A DNA stretch of 37,387 bases from a virus. Below, piece by piece: positions 22,058 through 29,863 of this stretch (positions are counted from its first letter, which is position 1; each line of letters begins with the position of its first letter). A program made the translations under genes and the position numbers. The stretch covers positions 1 through 37,387 of the IMG/VR virus record IMGVR_UViG_3300021233_000222; one strand, 5' to 3'. The notes beneath the pieces were generated by a model, which saw only the letters and a program-made list of their open reading frames with translations, had not been told where the DNA came from and did no database searches.

Positions 22058-22711
22058 TTATCGCTTGGTAAATGTCTGCCCGTTCCAGCTTACCGTGGCC
22101 CCGGCTGGCACCTTGGCATAGTCCGCCTCGCCCGTGATCTCATAGACCTTGGGGGCTTCTTGTGCGGGGGCTTGGGCTGGAGCTGCGGCAACTTGAGCGG
22201 AAGCCGACGGAGATGGGGATGCCATGGGCTGAGGGGTATACGCGGCGACAGGGGGCTCCAGCATAGCCGCGCCGGACTGGCCGACAGGCGCGGGCTGGGG
22301 TTCCCCACCAAGGAGAGCGGCAAAGGGATCAACTTTCTTGGCCTCTTTCACGGGTTTCCCAGTGGTGGCATCCCATGCTTTGACAACCGCTAAGGTATTC
22401 CTGTCCATCATCGCCGGGGTTCCGTCTTCAAGCGTTATTTTAATCGGGTCCCATGCCGCTTTATCTTGAACAAGCTGCGCGGAGTTTGGGGATGTTTTAG
22501 CCATCTTGAGGGTCCCACCCCACGGGGCCTGCACCTCAACCGCTGTCGGCGTAAAAGCCGGACGGTCAGCGGCGGCCTGGGCCTTCATAACTTCGGCGTT
22601 ATAGGTTTTCCACATAGCCTCGATACTTTTCATCTGGCTACCCGGAATCCTTGTTCCTGGCTGATAGCCAAGCTTCTGCTTGACAAAATCGTTAAACGAA
22701 AACGGCTCCAT
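22058..22711 (-). CDS. Virion-associated hypothetical protein (217 aa)
   Basis: I place the start at 22709-22711 (MEPFSFNDFVKQKLGYQPG), one base after the preceding stop; a longer form would overlap it. The N-terminal 110 residues look folded, with IKITLEDGTPAMMDRNTLAVV. The second half is Ala/Pro/Gln linker, and the last 30 residues (YEITGEADYAKVPAGATVSWNGQTF) form a small beta segment typical of phage structural proteins. The function is unknown; it lies between two internal-virion-like genes. Confidence 0.55.
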   Translation of the reverse strand: MEPFSFNDFVKQKLGYQPGTRIPGSQMKSIEAMWKTYNAEVMKAQAAADRPAFTPTAVEVQAPWGGTLKMAKTSPNSAQLVQDKAAWDPIKITLEDGTPAMMDRNTLAVVKAWDATTGKPVKEAKKVDPFAALLGGEPQPAPVGQSGAAMLEPPVAAYTPQPMASPSPSASAQVAAAPAQAPAQEAPKVYEITGEADYAKVPAGATVSWNGQTFTKR

Positions 22712-22712
22712 A

Positions 22713-23102
22713 TTACTGTACAACGTAATCCCCACCACCAGCCCCGCCTGCTCCCATGTGGCCCTGCTGGCTCATCTGGATATTCTGTTGCTTGAGGTTG
22801 TTGGCATACTGGAGCTGCGCCATGTTGAAGAGCCCACGCTTGGTGCCGATGGAGCCGGACTGGAACTTCTGGAGCATGTCGGCATCGACGGCTCCCTGCT
22901 GATGGAGGAAGTCCATCCCACCGCCCATCATGTCGAGTTCCTCGCGGGTCATCTGACCCTTGTTAGCTGATTGGGCAATGCCTCCGGCAATGGCAGATCC
23001 AGCAGCAGAGATCCCGGAGGCGATGCCTTCGGCTCCCTTTAAGTTATAGGCTCCTTGGATCTGACCGGAAGTGTCGTTGACGGTAGGATTGTAGGCAAAC
23101 AT
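22713..23102 (-). CDS. Small internal-virion-like protein (129 aa)
   Basis: The sequence is Gly/Ala/Gln-rich with an amphipathic middle (GIASGISAAGSAIAGGIAQS) and a Gln-rich tail (YANNLKQQNIQMSQQG). The style resembles the 328-residue protein at 24193-25179, suggesting both are minor virion or ejection proteins. No enzymatic motif is present. Confidence 0.5.
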   Translation of the reverse strand: MFAYNPTVNDTSGQIQGAYNLKGAEGIASGISAAGSAIAGGIAQSANKGQMTREELDMMGGGMDFLHQQGAVDADMLQKFQSGSIGTKRGLFNMAQLQYANNLKQQNIQMSQQGHMGAGGAGGGDYVVQ

Positions 23103-23106
23103 GGCG

Positions 23107-23391
23107 TTAGTAGGTTGGGAGGTTCTTGGCTTTTCTGGCTTCGAGGCAGAGGGGTGATCCGGCAGTAAAGGCCCGGCAGGCAGCAGGGCGATTCTCGTAG
23201 ATCAAACACCCGACAGAGGAGCCGACCGTTCCGGTCAGCGCAGCGCATCGGTGGTGAAGGGTCTTCATCAGAGGGTAATCAGATCGAGTTAGTGACGGGT
23301 CGATTCCTGATGCATCGGATCGGTCTCGGCGGAGAACTGGCCAGCTCCATTTGTGGGAGCAGCAGGCCCCGCAGGATTGGCAGTCGTACAT
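23107..23391 (-). CDS. YkgJ-family cysteine-cluster protein (94 aa)
   Basis: Eight Cys residues fit the YkgJ pattern: C4, C7, C10, C11 at the start (YDCQSCGACC), C49, C62 (VGCLIYENRP), C72 and C82. The family is thought to bind an iron-sulfur or zinc centre; its biochemical role is not settled. The start overlaps the 3' end of the PAPS-reductase-family gene by 103 bases in another frame, yet the Cys motif begins right at the start, so the start is well supported. Confidence 0.75.
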   Translation of the reverse strand: MYDCQSCGACCSHKWSWPVLRRDRSDASGIDPSLTRSDYPLMKTLHHRCAALTGTVGSSVGCLIYENRPAACRAFTAGSPLCLEARKAKNLPTY

Positions 23392-24191
23392 CCCGCTGTC
23401 CTCAGATTGCAGTAATCAAAGCTCGGCTCGTAGTGCTGCACCTTCTCCGAAATGTTTGCAATGACTGCTCCTGCCCGCTTAGGACACGGGATGTATGGGC
23501 CTTCCCGTTTGTCGAGGCAGCGGAAGCAGGCATGGTAGTAGTCGCTATTGAGATGCTTATCGGTCTTGGTCACGAGCACACCGTCGATCAGGTCGTATCG
23601 ACCACTATCCCACGGGATCTCGTGAGAAATAAGGTACTCGGAAACATCCCTATCCGTCCAGTCACGGATTGGGTAGGCAATGGAGGCGCTGCCATCGAGC
23701 TGGAGCAGATCAAGATTGAGAGGGATAGGACCTGAGAGAGGATCGCTGTCATCGCTCTTATGACCACAGAGGAGGAGATCCCAAGGAAACTCCACGGCAG
23801 ATGCTTTTGGGCGGGTCATCCACTCCATCCCGCAGACATAGGGACGGCCTGGCTCATAGGGCTCTGTGCCGCGGGCAATGATGAGAGACTGCGTGCCGAT
23901 GGCATAGCTTTCCATCACATCAATGCGGTCATTGCCATGGCAGATAGCAGCAGAGAGAGGGAGCGCATAGAGGACTGTGAGGCCCCACTCAGCGGCCAGC
24001 TTGTTTTGGAAGGCCCATTTCTGCTTCATCCACGGAAGCTGCCACTGAATCACCTCGATTTCAGGACGGACTTGGCGGACCAGATGCAAGAGAGCGGTCG
24101 AGTCCTTTCCGCCGGACCAGAGGACAGCAGGGCGCTTCGCTTCTGAAAGCGCGACCCTGATCTTCTCCAGTATGGCAGGGAGGGGTGGCAT
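23289..24191 (-). CDS. PAPS-reductase / ATP-pyrophosphatase family protein (300 aa)
   Basis: A PP-loop SGGKDST is at residues 26-32 (AVLWSGGKDSTALLHL), followed by VIQWQLPW and, later, YPIRDWTDRDVSEYL, all typical of phosphoadenosine phosphosulfate reductase-like proteins. A CFRCLDKREGPYIPC cluster near the C-terminus suggests a metal or thiol site. The enzyme class adenylates a substrate, often in sulfur transfer; the phage substrate is unknown. The start at 24189-24191 lies one base after the preceding stop. The last 35 residues overlap the YkgJ gene and may not be conserved. Confidence 0.8.
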   Translation of the reverse strand: MPPLPAILEKIRVALSEAKRPAVLWSGGKDSTALLHLVRQVRPEIEVIQWQLPWMKQKWAFQNKLAAEWGLTVLYALPLSAAICHGNDRIDVMESYAIGTQSLIIARGTEPYEPGRPYVCGMEWMTRPKASAVEFPWDLLLCGHKSDDSDPLSGPIPLNLDLLQLDGSASIAYPIRDWTDRDVSEYLISHEIPWDSGRYDLIDGVLVTKTDKHLNSDYYHACFRCLDKREGPYIPCPKRAGAVIANISEKVQHYEPSFDYCNLRTAGCTTANPAGPAAPTNGAGQFSAETDPMHQESTRH

Positions 24192-24192
24192 T

Positions 24193-25179
24193 TTAGAAAA
24201 CAGCGGCAGCTCCGACCATTCCAACGGCCCCGATTCCAGCCCCGATCATGGCTCCATTAGAGGCCGTCTGCGCCCCGGAAAGAGCCGCCTGGTTGTTCAT
24301 GTAAGAGTTGTAACGGGAGTCGAGCATGTTGGCGTTGAAGCTCGCAACATTACCGGCCATTTGAGTTGCCGTGTTGTAGGTGTTTCCGATCATCGAGCCC
24401 GTCTGCCCTTGGATTCCAGAGCCGAGATTGACGCCAATTCCTAGCGCACGCTGGTAGGGGTCGAGATTGACGAGGGCATTGGCTCCTCCGAATCCTAGCT
24501 GTGCTGCATTCTGGTAGGCCCCTCCACCCTGTCCGTAGATATTGGCGGTATTGCCGAGCATACCGAGCGCTGCCGTCTGACGGCCTTGGATTCCCTGCTC
24601 GCGGGTTTGGTTGGCAGCTTGGGCATTGGCGAGACGCTGCTGATAGCGGGCATCGGCCACCGCGGCACGGTTCAGGATTTCCGCGGCTGCGGCACCCGAG
24701 CCTACTCCGAGACCGCGTGCAGCAAAGGCACCTCTGGCAGCCTGCGATGCATTTCGCTGCTCCTCGGCATTGAGTGATCGGCCGAGCGCCAGATCAGAGG
24801 CAGCATTGTCATAGAGATTTTGCTCGATGGAGGTGGGCCCAGCCATGGCGCGACCCTGGGCATCACGGGCGATAGCCCCGGAGAGATCGCCAAGGGCATT
24901 GATCCTATCTCCCGTATCTGCCAGGGCAGAGGCCCCCTGCTGAAGCGTGGAGTCGATGACTCCCTTGGCTTGCTGGGTGTAGGCGTTGTTGAGGTTCCCC
25001 CCGATCTTGGAAACCGTTCCGAGCTGGAGGGCTTCCATCTGAGGGTATGCTTCGATCTGTGCCTTGAGTTGGTCACGATACTGCGCTTTGGCCGCTTCGG
25101 ATGCCTGGGCCATGATCTTGTCGTAGTCGAGAGTGTTGGCCTGTTTTGGGGCTTGGCCGCCGCCTTTAGATCCGCCCAT
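24193..25179 (-). CDS. Internal virion / minor structural protein (328 aa)
   Basis: The protein is Gly/Ala/Asn/Gln-rich with long amphipathic helices and ends in a hydrophobic ASNGAMIGAGIGAVGMVGAA segment. Motifs such as NQTREQGIQGRQTAALGML and RYNSYMNNQAAL are common in podophage internal or tail-associated proteins. There is no catalytic motif. It lies downstream of the tail-collar fibre and the 121-residue protein in the late operon. Confidence 0.6.
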   Translation of the reverse strand: MGGSKGGGQAPKQANTLDYDKIMAQASEAAKAQYRDQLKAQIEAYPQMEALQLGTVSKIGGNLNNAYTQQAKGVIDSTLQQGASALADTGDRINALGDLSGAIARDAQGRAMAGPTSIEQNLYDNAASDLALGRSLNAEEQRNASQAARGAFAARGLGVGSGAAAAEILNRAAVADARYQQRLANAQAANQTREQGIQGRQTAALGMLGNTANIYGQGGGAYQNAAQLGFGGANALVNLDPYQRALGIGVNLGSGIQGQTGSMIGNTYNTATQMAGNVASFNANMLDSRYNSYMNNQAALSGAQTASNGAMIGAGIGAVGMVGAAAVF

Positions 25180-25186
25180 ATTAGGA

Positions 25187-25214
25187 AAAGCTGAATGTTG
25201 AAGGATAAAGGATG
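25187..25214 (+). repeat. AAGGNTG heptamer array upstream of the 328-residue gene
   Basis: Units AAAGCTG, AATGTTG, AAGGATA and AAGGATG, pyrimidine-rich in the mRNA and ending eight bases before the ATG of the internal virion gene. Confidence 0.55.
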
Positions 25215-25218
25215 AAAC

Positions 25219-25584
25219 TTACCGAGTGAACCCGACTCGGCGTGCAAAGTGATCCCAGCGCCACGCGTGGATTTTGAAACCGTTGTTGCGTCGAAAGAGG
25301 ATCCATTCGCGGGGATGAGGCGCGACTTGCAAGAGGAGAGATAAGGCTGAAGGCTGAAGGCTGAAGGCTGAAGGTGATAGAACTGCAAGCTCTACGAACC
25401 ACGCATTCTTGGTTCCCTCCACGATCTCCTGCCCGCCATGATCCCATGTCGCCTCCGAGGCCATTAGAAAGCAATCTTGCGTGGAATAGACCAAGCCACA
25501 GGCCAAGTGCCAGCCCAGCCGCTCCTCGAATGGAACGGTGGAGTGCTCCTGCCACCATGTACGTGCGGTTTCCCATGCGAGCAT
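25219..25584 (-). CDS. Hypothetical late protein (121 aa) interrupted by heptamer-encoded residues
   Basis: The N-terminal 68 residues (ARTWWQEH, LGWHLACGLVY, CFLMASEATWDHGG, NAWFVELAV) and the C-terminal 32 (PHPREWILFRRNNGFKIHAW, RWDHFARRVGF) look like one conserved globular protein rich in Trp. Between them LSPSAFSLQPSALSLLLQ is the in-frame translation of the AAGGCTG repeat at 25343-25370. This is best explained by a repeat inserted into a small phage protein while keeping the frame. The ATG directly follows the tail-collar gene stop. Confidence 0.6.
   Translation of the reverse strand: MLAWETARTWWQEHSTVPFEERLGWHLACGLVYSTQDCFLMASEATWDHGGQEIVEGTKNAWFVELAVLSPSAFSLQPSALSLLLQVAPHPREWILFRRNNGFKIHAWRWDHFARRVGFTR
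25343..25370 (+). repeat. AAGGCTG heptamer array inside a coding region
   Basis: Four perfect copies of AAGGCTG followed by a partial fifth (AAGGTGA). This is the cleanest array in the window. It encodes Ser/Ala/Phe/Leu residues in the 121-residue protein. Confidence 0.9.
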
Positions 25585-26349
25585 TTAGAACTTGATGCAG
25601 TACAGCATCGCAATGTTCCGGGGACGGGTTTCGTTAGCCGTCCTTGGAGTGCCGTTGGTCCCGTCTGAAACTGGACCAGTAGTCGTTGTCCCGTAATACC
25701 CATAATTTGAGCCTCCAGGAAACCCAGCTCCAGTTGCAGCTATTGTGTTGCCATATAAGTTGTGTATATGTCCCTGAAATGCATCCGCTTGTTTGGCACC
25801 AAACGTCCCTGATGCAGTTCCGTCCGCGCTTGTGCCAGCACCGCGGATAAAGTATCCGCGCAGATCAGGGAGGGTAAACGTGGTCGATCCGTCACCGGCA
25901 CCGTAGGTCGTGCCGATGGCAGCAAAGAGCGCCGCATAGGTCGTCCTGGAAACGGCAGCGCCATTGGCGTCCAGCCATCCGCTTGGGGCCGAGTTCATGG
26001 CAAAGGCCAGCACCGCTCCGACGGGCATCAGGATTTGAGCACCTGCACCCCCAAAGTAAGGCGCATTAACTGCCTGCTGTGCCGTCATCGTCCCGGCTGA
26101 GAAATTCCCGCTGGCATCCCGCGCCACGATGGCATTGGCCGTATTCGCGGCCGTCGCTGTCGTGGCGCTGTTGGAGACCTTATTGGCAGTGGCAATCGTG
26201 GCGAGCTTGGTATCGGAGATTCCTGCAGCCGCCGCGATATCGGCATCGACGATCCCGGTCACGGTAGCGCTATCGACCAGCGTATTGAGCTTGGTTGGGG
26301 TTACGACTTCCCCTGATACAAATGTCCTGCCCTTGGTGACGGTAGCCAT
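25585..26349 (-). CDS. Tail-collar domain fibre protein (254 aa)
   Basis: A receptor-binding or tail-tip protein. Residues 109-170 match the phage tail collar domain (PVGAVLAFAMNSAPSGWL, YGAGDGSTTFTLPDLRGYFIRG), with GHIHN and a C-terminal ETRPRNIAMLYCIKF usual for such fibres. The N-terminal 100 residues are Ala/Thr-rich and probably form the shaft. The coding sequence ends one base before the next ATG. A pyrimidine-rich heptamer array lies just before the start. Confidence 0.88.
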   Translation of the reverse strand: MATVTKGRTFVSGEVVTPTKLNTLVDSATVTGIVDADIAAAAGISDTKLATIATANKVSNSATTATAANTANAIVARDASGNFSAGTMTAQQAVNAPYFGGAGAQILMPVGAVLAFAMNSAPSGWLDANGAAVSRTTYAALFAAIGTTYGAGDGSTTFTLPDLRGYFIRGAGTSADGTASGTFGAKQADAFQGHIHNLYGNTIAATGAGFPGGSNYGYYGTTTTGPVSDGTNGTPRTANETRPRNIAMLYCIKF

Positions 26350-26365
26350 GAAGATAGGTGGTTAG

Positions 26366-26386
26366 ACTGAAGGCTGAAGGCTGAAG
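26366..26386 (+). repeat. GCTGAAG heptamer array before the tail-collar gene
   Basis: Three units (ACTGAAG, then GCTGAAG twice). In the mRNA they read CTTCAGC, about 17 bases upstream of the ATG. Partly complementary to the array at 26431-26458. Confidence 0.75.
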
Positions 26387-26430
26387 AGATTCATGTGGAA
26401 ATCAGTAATGGCGTTGGTATGGGATGCGGT

Positions 26431-26458
26431 TTTAGCCTTTAGATTTTAGCTTTTAGCC
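26431..26458 (-). repeat. TTTAGCC heptamer array after the nozzle stop
   Basis: Units TTTAGCC, TTTAGAT, TTTAGCT and TTTAGCC; purine-rich in the mRNA, nine bases after the stop of the nozzle gene. It can pair imperfectly with the CTTCAGC array 45 bases downstream. Confidence 0.8.
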
Positions 26459-26467
26459 TTTTCCAAT

Positions 26468-28567
26468 TTACTCTTCCGTCCGTGTTCCGAACTTGGGCAA
26501 TGAGTCGATGGTAGCCTCGGCCGTGATGGCTCTTAGGATCGGTCTCCCTGCCGTTGTCCGCCAGCTCAGGTCGAGCATGTTGGCGCTCCTGCGAATAGGT
26601 CCCTTTACTGTGTAATCTTCCAGTGAGATCCCGTTATTTGTCAATGACAGAATCTCAAAATCGGCATCCGCGTCCGTCGTCACCGCGTCCATGGCGGCAC
26701 CTGATCCGGCTGGGAGCACGACGGATGCGACGGTCCTGGTCATGCGTTTGCGGGTGAGCGATCCGAATCCATAGCGTCGGGTCAGGATCCTCCCCTGCAC
26801 CGTATAGGTTCCGGTGCCTGTCGGCTGGTCATCGAGGCCGCTATCGTACTGATCGAGAAGGTAGAGCTTTCCGTTGCGGCTCGCCGCATAGAGGCGGCGC
26901 TCGGTTCCGTAGTCCGAGATGACAAGTTGATCGAGGTTAAAGGCGTAAGTATCCCGACTCTCCCATGCCTCGTTAAGCATGTTGTAAATAAGCAGCGTAT
27001 TGGGAACATCCGAAGGTAGCCCATTTGCCAACTTGGTCGGAACGGCCAGCCAGAATCGGTTGTTGAAGAAGATCCCGTTGGAGAGCCCCACGGCCGGGAC
27101 ATTGATTTCGGCCATGAGATCCGCAATAGGATCGGAGAGCGGCTTGGTATTGCCCCGGAGCTTGAGGTCAAACTGATTGTCGAGTCGATAGACTCCGCTA
27201 TCGGAGAGGAAATAGACATAGATCCCGGCCGTTGCGATGGCGCGCCTGGCGCAGCATCCGACTTCATTGGTTAGGAGTTGGAGCGAGGAGCGAGCCGGGT
27301 CGATAGAGATCCCGTCTGCGGCCATGACGGCCGTCGCCAGGTAGATCGACTTGCGGCAGAAAACAAGCACCTGCCCCTCGGCATAGGGATGGAGCGCGAC
27401 GATCTGATCATTGGAGCCCGTATTGGCCCGGAAGGACTTCAGGAGCGGGTCATACGTCTCGGCATCCATGACATCGGAGATGATCACTTCGTCACGGTTG
27501 CGGGCGAGGAGAAGCTGGTTGTTGGTGTAGGTGGCGATGGAGGCCGATGGCATCCGCGAAAAGGTCGGACCGGTAGGGTGGCTTCCGAGTCCTACCCGGA
27601 CAAAGTTGCCTGTGCCACCATCCCATACAAGCGGAGCACAGACACGGCGGGCAAAGGCTACGCCGGTCGATGGGGTGACGGTGCCGCTGGGCACAGTAAA
27701 TGTAAAGGTCGTGGATGTTGGGACTGAGGCAATAAGGAAGTCAGCATTGTAGCCTGCTTGGTCGCTTCCAAAGATACGGACAACCTGACCAACCGCATAG
27801 CCGTGTGGCGTCGGGGTAGTTGCCGTGGCCGTTCCGCTGGCATGTGTTAGTGATGAGAGACGATACTCCACCTCATCCCTCCAGCGCAGGAGATAGAGCC
27901 GGTCGAACGCCTGGATGAGTGAGACATCATCGGTCGGCAACACCAGTTCCGTAAGGGGACTGGTAGGGTAGCTTTTGGTGACAAGGCTGGCTCCATCCCG
28001 CCAAAGATAGGCGGCATCCGGACCTGCCAGGACGATGTATTCATTGGAATCATCGAGTCGAGGCGAAGAGTAGATCCCGGCTGCAAAGACACCTCCCGAG
28101 TAGGTAGAGCGTACGACCGGGCCTCCGTTCATCACAATGGTCCCGGTGGCGGGAGTGGCCGGGGTTCCCGAGACCGTGATCGTGAATGTCGTGGATGTCG
28201 GGGCTGACACCACAGAGAAGTCGCCATTGTATTCCGCCTGATTTGCTCCCCGGATATTGACGATCTGGCCGACGGCCTCGCCGTGCGCGGCGGCCGTGGT
28301 GATAGTGGCGGTCGATCCCGAGCGGGTGATCGAAGTCACGGAAATGTCAGACCCCAACGTGAAGTCGAGAATCAGCTCCGTCTCTCCGGCAGCAATGGAA
28401 TCGGCAAGCCGCTTTGCCCCCTTGCGGGTTTGTGCCACGCCCCTGTCGAGGCGCATGTTCTCGGAAAGTTGGACCATCCCCTCCTTGAGCTGGAGTGGAT
28501 TGAGGCGCGAGGCCATACCGATGAAGCCGCCATCTCCTTCGCGTTGGGTGGGATTATCAAGTGGCAT
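26468..28567 (-). CDS. Tail nozzle-like protein, podovirus tail tubular B type (699 aa)
   Basis: The start at 28565-28567 (MPLDNPTQREGDGGFIGM) follows the endolysin stop by two bases; an upstream ATG would overlap it. The N-terminus (LNPLQLKEGMVQLSENMRLDRG) is typical of podophage nozzle or stabilisation proteins. Two internal repeats of about 70 residues (77-146 and 237-305, both with HGxAVGQ and PTSTTFT) resemble the small beta domain called E1 FCCH in phage tails. The rest contains propeller-like blades (SIYLATAVM, YRLDNQFDLKLRG, RLYAASRNGKLYLLDQ). Analogy to T7 gp12 is by order and length. Confidence 0.75.
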   Translation of the reverse strand: MPLDNPTQREGDGGFIGMASRLNPLQLKEGMVQLSENMRLDRGVAQTRKGAKRLADSIAAGETELILDFTLGSDISVTSITRSGSTATITTAAAHGEAVGQIVNIRGANQAEYNGDFSVVSAPTSTTFTITVSGTPATPATGTIVMNGGPVVRSTYSGGVFAAGIYSSPRLDDSNEYIVLAGPDAAYLWRDGASLVTKSYPTSPLTELVLPTDDVSLIQAFDRLYLLRWRDEVEYRLSSLTHASGTATATTPTPHGYAVGQVVRIFGSDQAGYNADFLIASVPTSTTFTFTVPSGTVTPSTGVAFARRVCAPLVWDGGTGNFVRVGLGSHPTGPTFSRMPSASIATYTNNQLLLARNRDEVIISDVMDAETYDPLLKSFRANTGSNDQIVALHPYAEGQVLVFCRKSIYLATAVMAADGISIDPARSSLQLLTNEVGCCARRAIATAGIYVYFLSDSGVYRLDNQFDLKLRGNTKPLSDPIADLMAEINVPAVGLSNGIFFNNRFWLAVPTKLANGLPSDVPNTLLIYNMLNEAWESRDTYAFNLDQLVISDYGTERRLYAASRNGKLYLLDQYDSGLDDQPTGTGTYTVQGRILTRRYGFGSLTRKRMTRTVASVVLPAGSGAAMDAVTTDADADFEILSLTNNGISLEDYTVKGPIRRSANMLDLSWRTTAGRPILRAITAEATIDSLPKFGTRTEE

Positions 28568-28569
28568 AA

Positions 28570-29019
28570 TCAGACGACGGGGTGGCCTGCTTTCACGCGG
28601 TCGCGCATCTCGGCTAGAGTGAGGCCCGTCTTCCACTGGATGTGCGGCTCATCGACAAACTTCCAGTTGCCACCCCATTCCAGGGTGGGGAACTTGGCGA
28701 CGATAGGACCGAGATCCTTATAGAGCGGAGATTCCTCAAGGTAGTCTCCAGCAGGGGTGAAGAGTCCGACATCCACGGCGATTGAGAAATTGTGGTTCGA
28801 CTCGCCACCCTTGGCCCGTGTCACGATGGGACCAGGCTTCGTGCGGCCCTGTGCATACAACTCATCCTGCTCTGCCCATGTTCGGGTTCCGGAGATGTAT
28901 TTGACCTCGATTCCCTTCTCATGAAAGTGCTTCTTCAGCTCGATCAGCAGATTTGCAAAGGTAGGCTGTACCTTCAGCAGGAGGGTGCTGATGACTTTGG
29001 CGGAGCGGTTGTCGATCAT
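28570..29019 (-). CDS. Endolysin, peptidase M15 (VanY-like) family (149 aa)
   Basis: A zinc peptidase that cuts peptidoglycan peptides to release virions. The metal pattern is SNHNFSIAVD (H76 and D83) and EPHIQW (H126), with E124 as candidate base. The preceding ISGTRTWAEQDELYAQGRT is the usual M15 signature. It has no signal peptide, so it needs a holin, and a three-TM holin gene lies directly upstream. The ATG is preceded by a pyrimidine-rich heptamer array. Confidence 0.88.
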   Translation of the reverse strand: MIDNRSAKVISTLLLKVQPTFANLLIELKKHFHEKGIEVKYISGTRTWAEQDELYAQGRTKPGPIVTRAKGGESNHNFSIAVDVGLFTPAGDYLEESPLYKDLGPIVAKFPTLEWGGNWKFVDEPHIQWKTGLTLAEMRDRVKAGHPVV

Positions 29020-29030
29020 GGATGGGGAAA

Positions 29031-29058
29031 AGCTGAAGGCTAAAAGCTAAAGGCTAAA
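29031..29058 (+). repeat. GCTRAA heptamer array before the endolysin gene
   Basis: Units AGCTGAA, GGCTAAA, AGCTAAA and GGCTAAA on the plus strand, ending six bases before the holin stop. Pyrimidine-rich in the mRNA. It and the array at 29481 are inverted relative to each other and flank the holin. Confidence 0.85.
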
Positions 29059-29064
29059 ACATGG

Positions 29065-29469
29065 TTACTTGGTGACGCCGCGCACCTTCTCCCATGACCT
29101 GAACCCGCCTAATCCCAGGAGCCCAAAGAGGACGGTATTGAGCGCATCGTGATCCAGGGCAACGACGGGAGCCGGGTGCTTGGTGATGAGGGCGTAGAAG
29201 AAGCTGAAGAGAGGCTGGCCGACGAATTGCCAGGCGAAGGCTCCGGCACAGACCCATCCGACGCATGGCCTCCATCCGCTAATGAAGATATTGGGATTCG
29301 CGGCCTCCGTCTGATTGATCTCCGTCTGTGCCTTGGCGGCATCGGCCTCGATCTCCAGGAGCTTCATCTGAAGTTCGGCCTGGAGTTTTGCCTGCTGATC
29401 CCGGTCGGGAATGAACTTGTTCACGATCCCGCCGATTGTCGTCACCATCTGTGGAATGTCCCAAGTCAT
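29065..29469 (-). CDS. Three-TM holin (134 aa)
   Basis: The C-terminal half has three hydrophobic segments (FISGWRPCVGWVCAGAFAW, FVGQPLFSFFYAL, ALNTVLFGLLGLGGF), matching the holin family with three membrane segments, including its ISGWRP.VGW signature. The N-terminal half is a charged helix (AKLQAELQMKLLEIEADAAK). It would form inner-membrane lesions to release the M15 endolysin encoded next. The repeat upstream ends in GGAGAA, which gives a good ribosome binding site. Confidence 0.85.
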   Translation of the reverse strand: MTWDIPQMVTTIGGIVNKFIPDRDQQAKLQAELQMKLLEIEADAAKAQTEINQTEAANPNIFISGWRPCVGWVCAGAFAWQFVGQPLFSFFYALITKHPAPVVALDHDALNTVLFGLLGLGGFRSWEKVRGVTK

Positions 29470-29480
29470 TGATGTTTTCT

Positions 29481-29516
29481 CCTTCAGCCTTTAGCCTTCA
29501 GCCTTCAGCCTTTCAG
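29481..29516 (-). repeat. CCTTCAG heptamer array before the holin gene
   Basis: Units CCTTCAG, CCTTTAG, CCTTCAG, CCTTCAG and CCTTTCAG. Unlike other arrays before starts it is purine-rich in the mRNA and its edge (GGCTGAAGGAGAA) supplies a Shine-Dalgarno-like sequence for the holin. Confidence 0.8.
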
Positions 29517-29522
29517 TAAGTC

Positions 29523-29573
29523 GTGCCACGGGCGGATCGGCACCCGACGCAGGGGGTTCGGACTCCCCGCCCG
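29523..29573. other. Structured intergenic segment upstream of the holin
   Basis: The pair CGGGCGG (29529-29535) and CCGCCCG (29567-29573) forms a perfect 7-bp stem; inside are TCGG/CCGA (29537-29547) and an alternative GGGG/CCCC hairpin. GTGCC/GGCAC is a further alternative. Mutually exclusive stems in 50 bases suggest an attenuator or processing site. It is not a tRNA. Confidence 0.4.
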
Positions 29574-29580
29574 CAGCAAA

Positions 29581-29859
29581 TTATTTTGAAATAACGTGGT
29601 CCTCGATGCGCTTGCAGCGCTGGTCGATTTGAGAGAGCGTTGCCAGGGCGGCAGCCAGCATCTCTCGCCTCTGCATGGCGTCGGCCTGCATCTCGCCGAG
29701 CTTGCTATCCTGGATCTTGTTGGCTTCCTCCACCCGATCCATCCGCAGAGGGAGCGCCGAGTAGATAGCAAAGAAAGTGAAAAGGGCGGCGGCTCCTGAT
29801 CCCGCTGCAATCAGCGAGATCACCAGCGTCAAGGGATGCGGCAAGGGAGCCGTGGACAT
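29581..29859 (-). CDS. Membrane-anchored coiled-coil protein of the lysis cassette (92 aa)
   Basis: The start at 29857-29859 (MSTAPLPHPLTLVISLIAAG) gives a 92-residue protein with one membrane segment (about 9-34) and then a coiled coil (MDRVEEANKIQDSKLGEMQADAM to RIEDHVISK). This shape suits an inner-membrane spanin or a holin-associated protein, and it lies directly upstream of holin and endolysin. There is no nested lipoprotein gene, so a two-part spanin pair is not shown. A longer frame to 29988 is rejected as it overlaps the next gene. Confidence 0.6.
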   Translation of the reverse strand: MSTAPLPHPLTLVISLIAAGSGAAALFTFFAIYSALPLRMDRVEEANKIQDSKLGEMQADAMQRREMLAAALATLSQIDQRCKRIEDHVISK

Positions 29860-29863
29860 GGCC

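Noticed and set aside
25343-29516. The heptamer arrays as a CRISPR array
   Set aside because: Units are 7 bp, contiguous and without spacers; there are no cas genes.
29551-29579. A tRNA 3'-end-like sequence (GGGGGTTCGGACTCCCC) on the plus strand
   Set aside because: The conserved A58 and the C61 pairing are missing and no acceptor 5' strand or anticodon arm lies upstream, so it is only a hairpin.
29505-29810. A 101-codon frame overlapping the coiled-coil membrane protein
   Set aside because: It is a frame-shifted reading of the 92-residue gene plus the structured intergenic segment and lacks a lipobox, so it is not a spanin partner.
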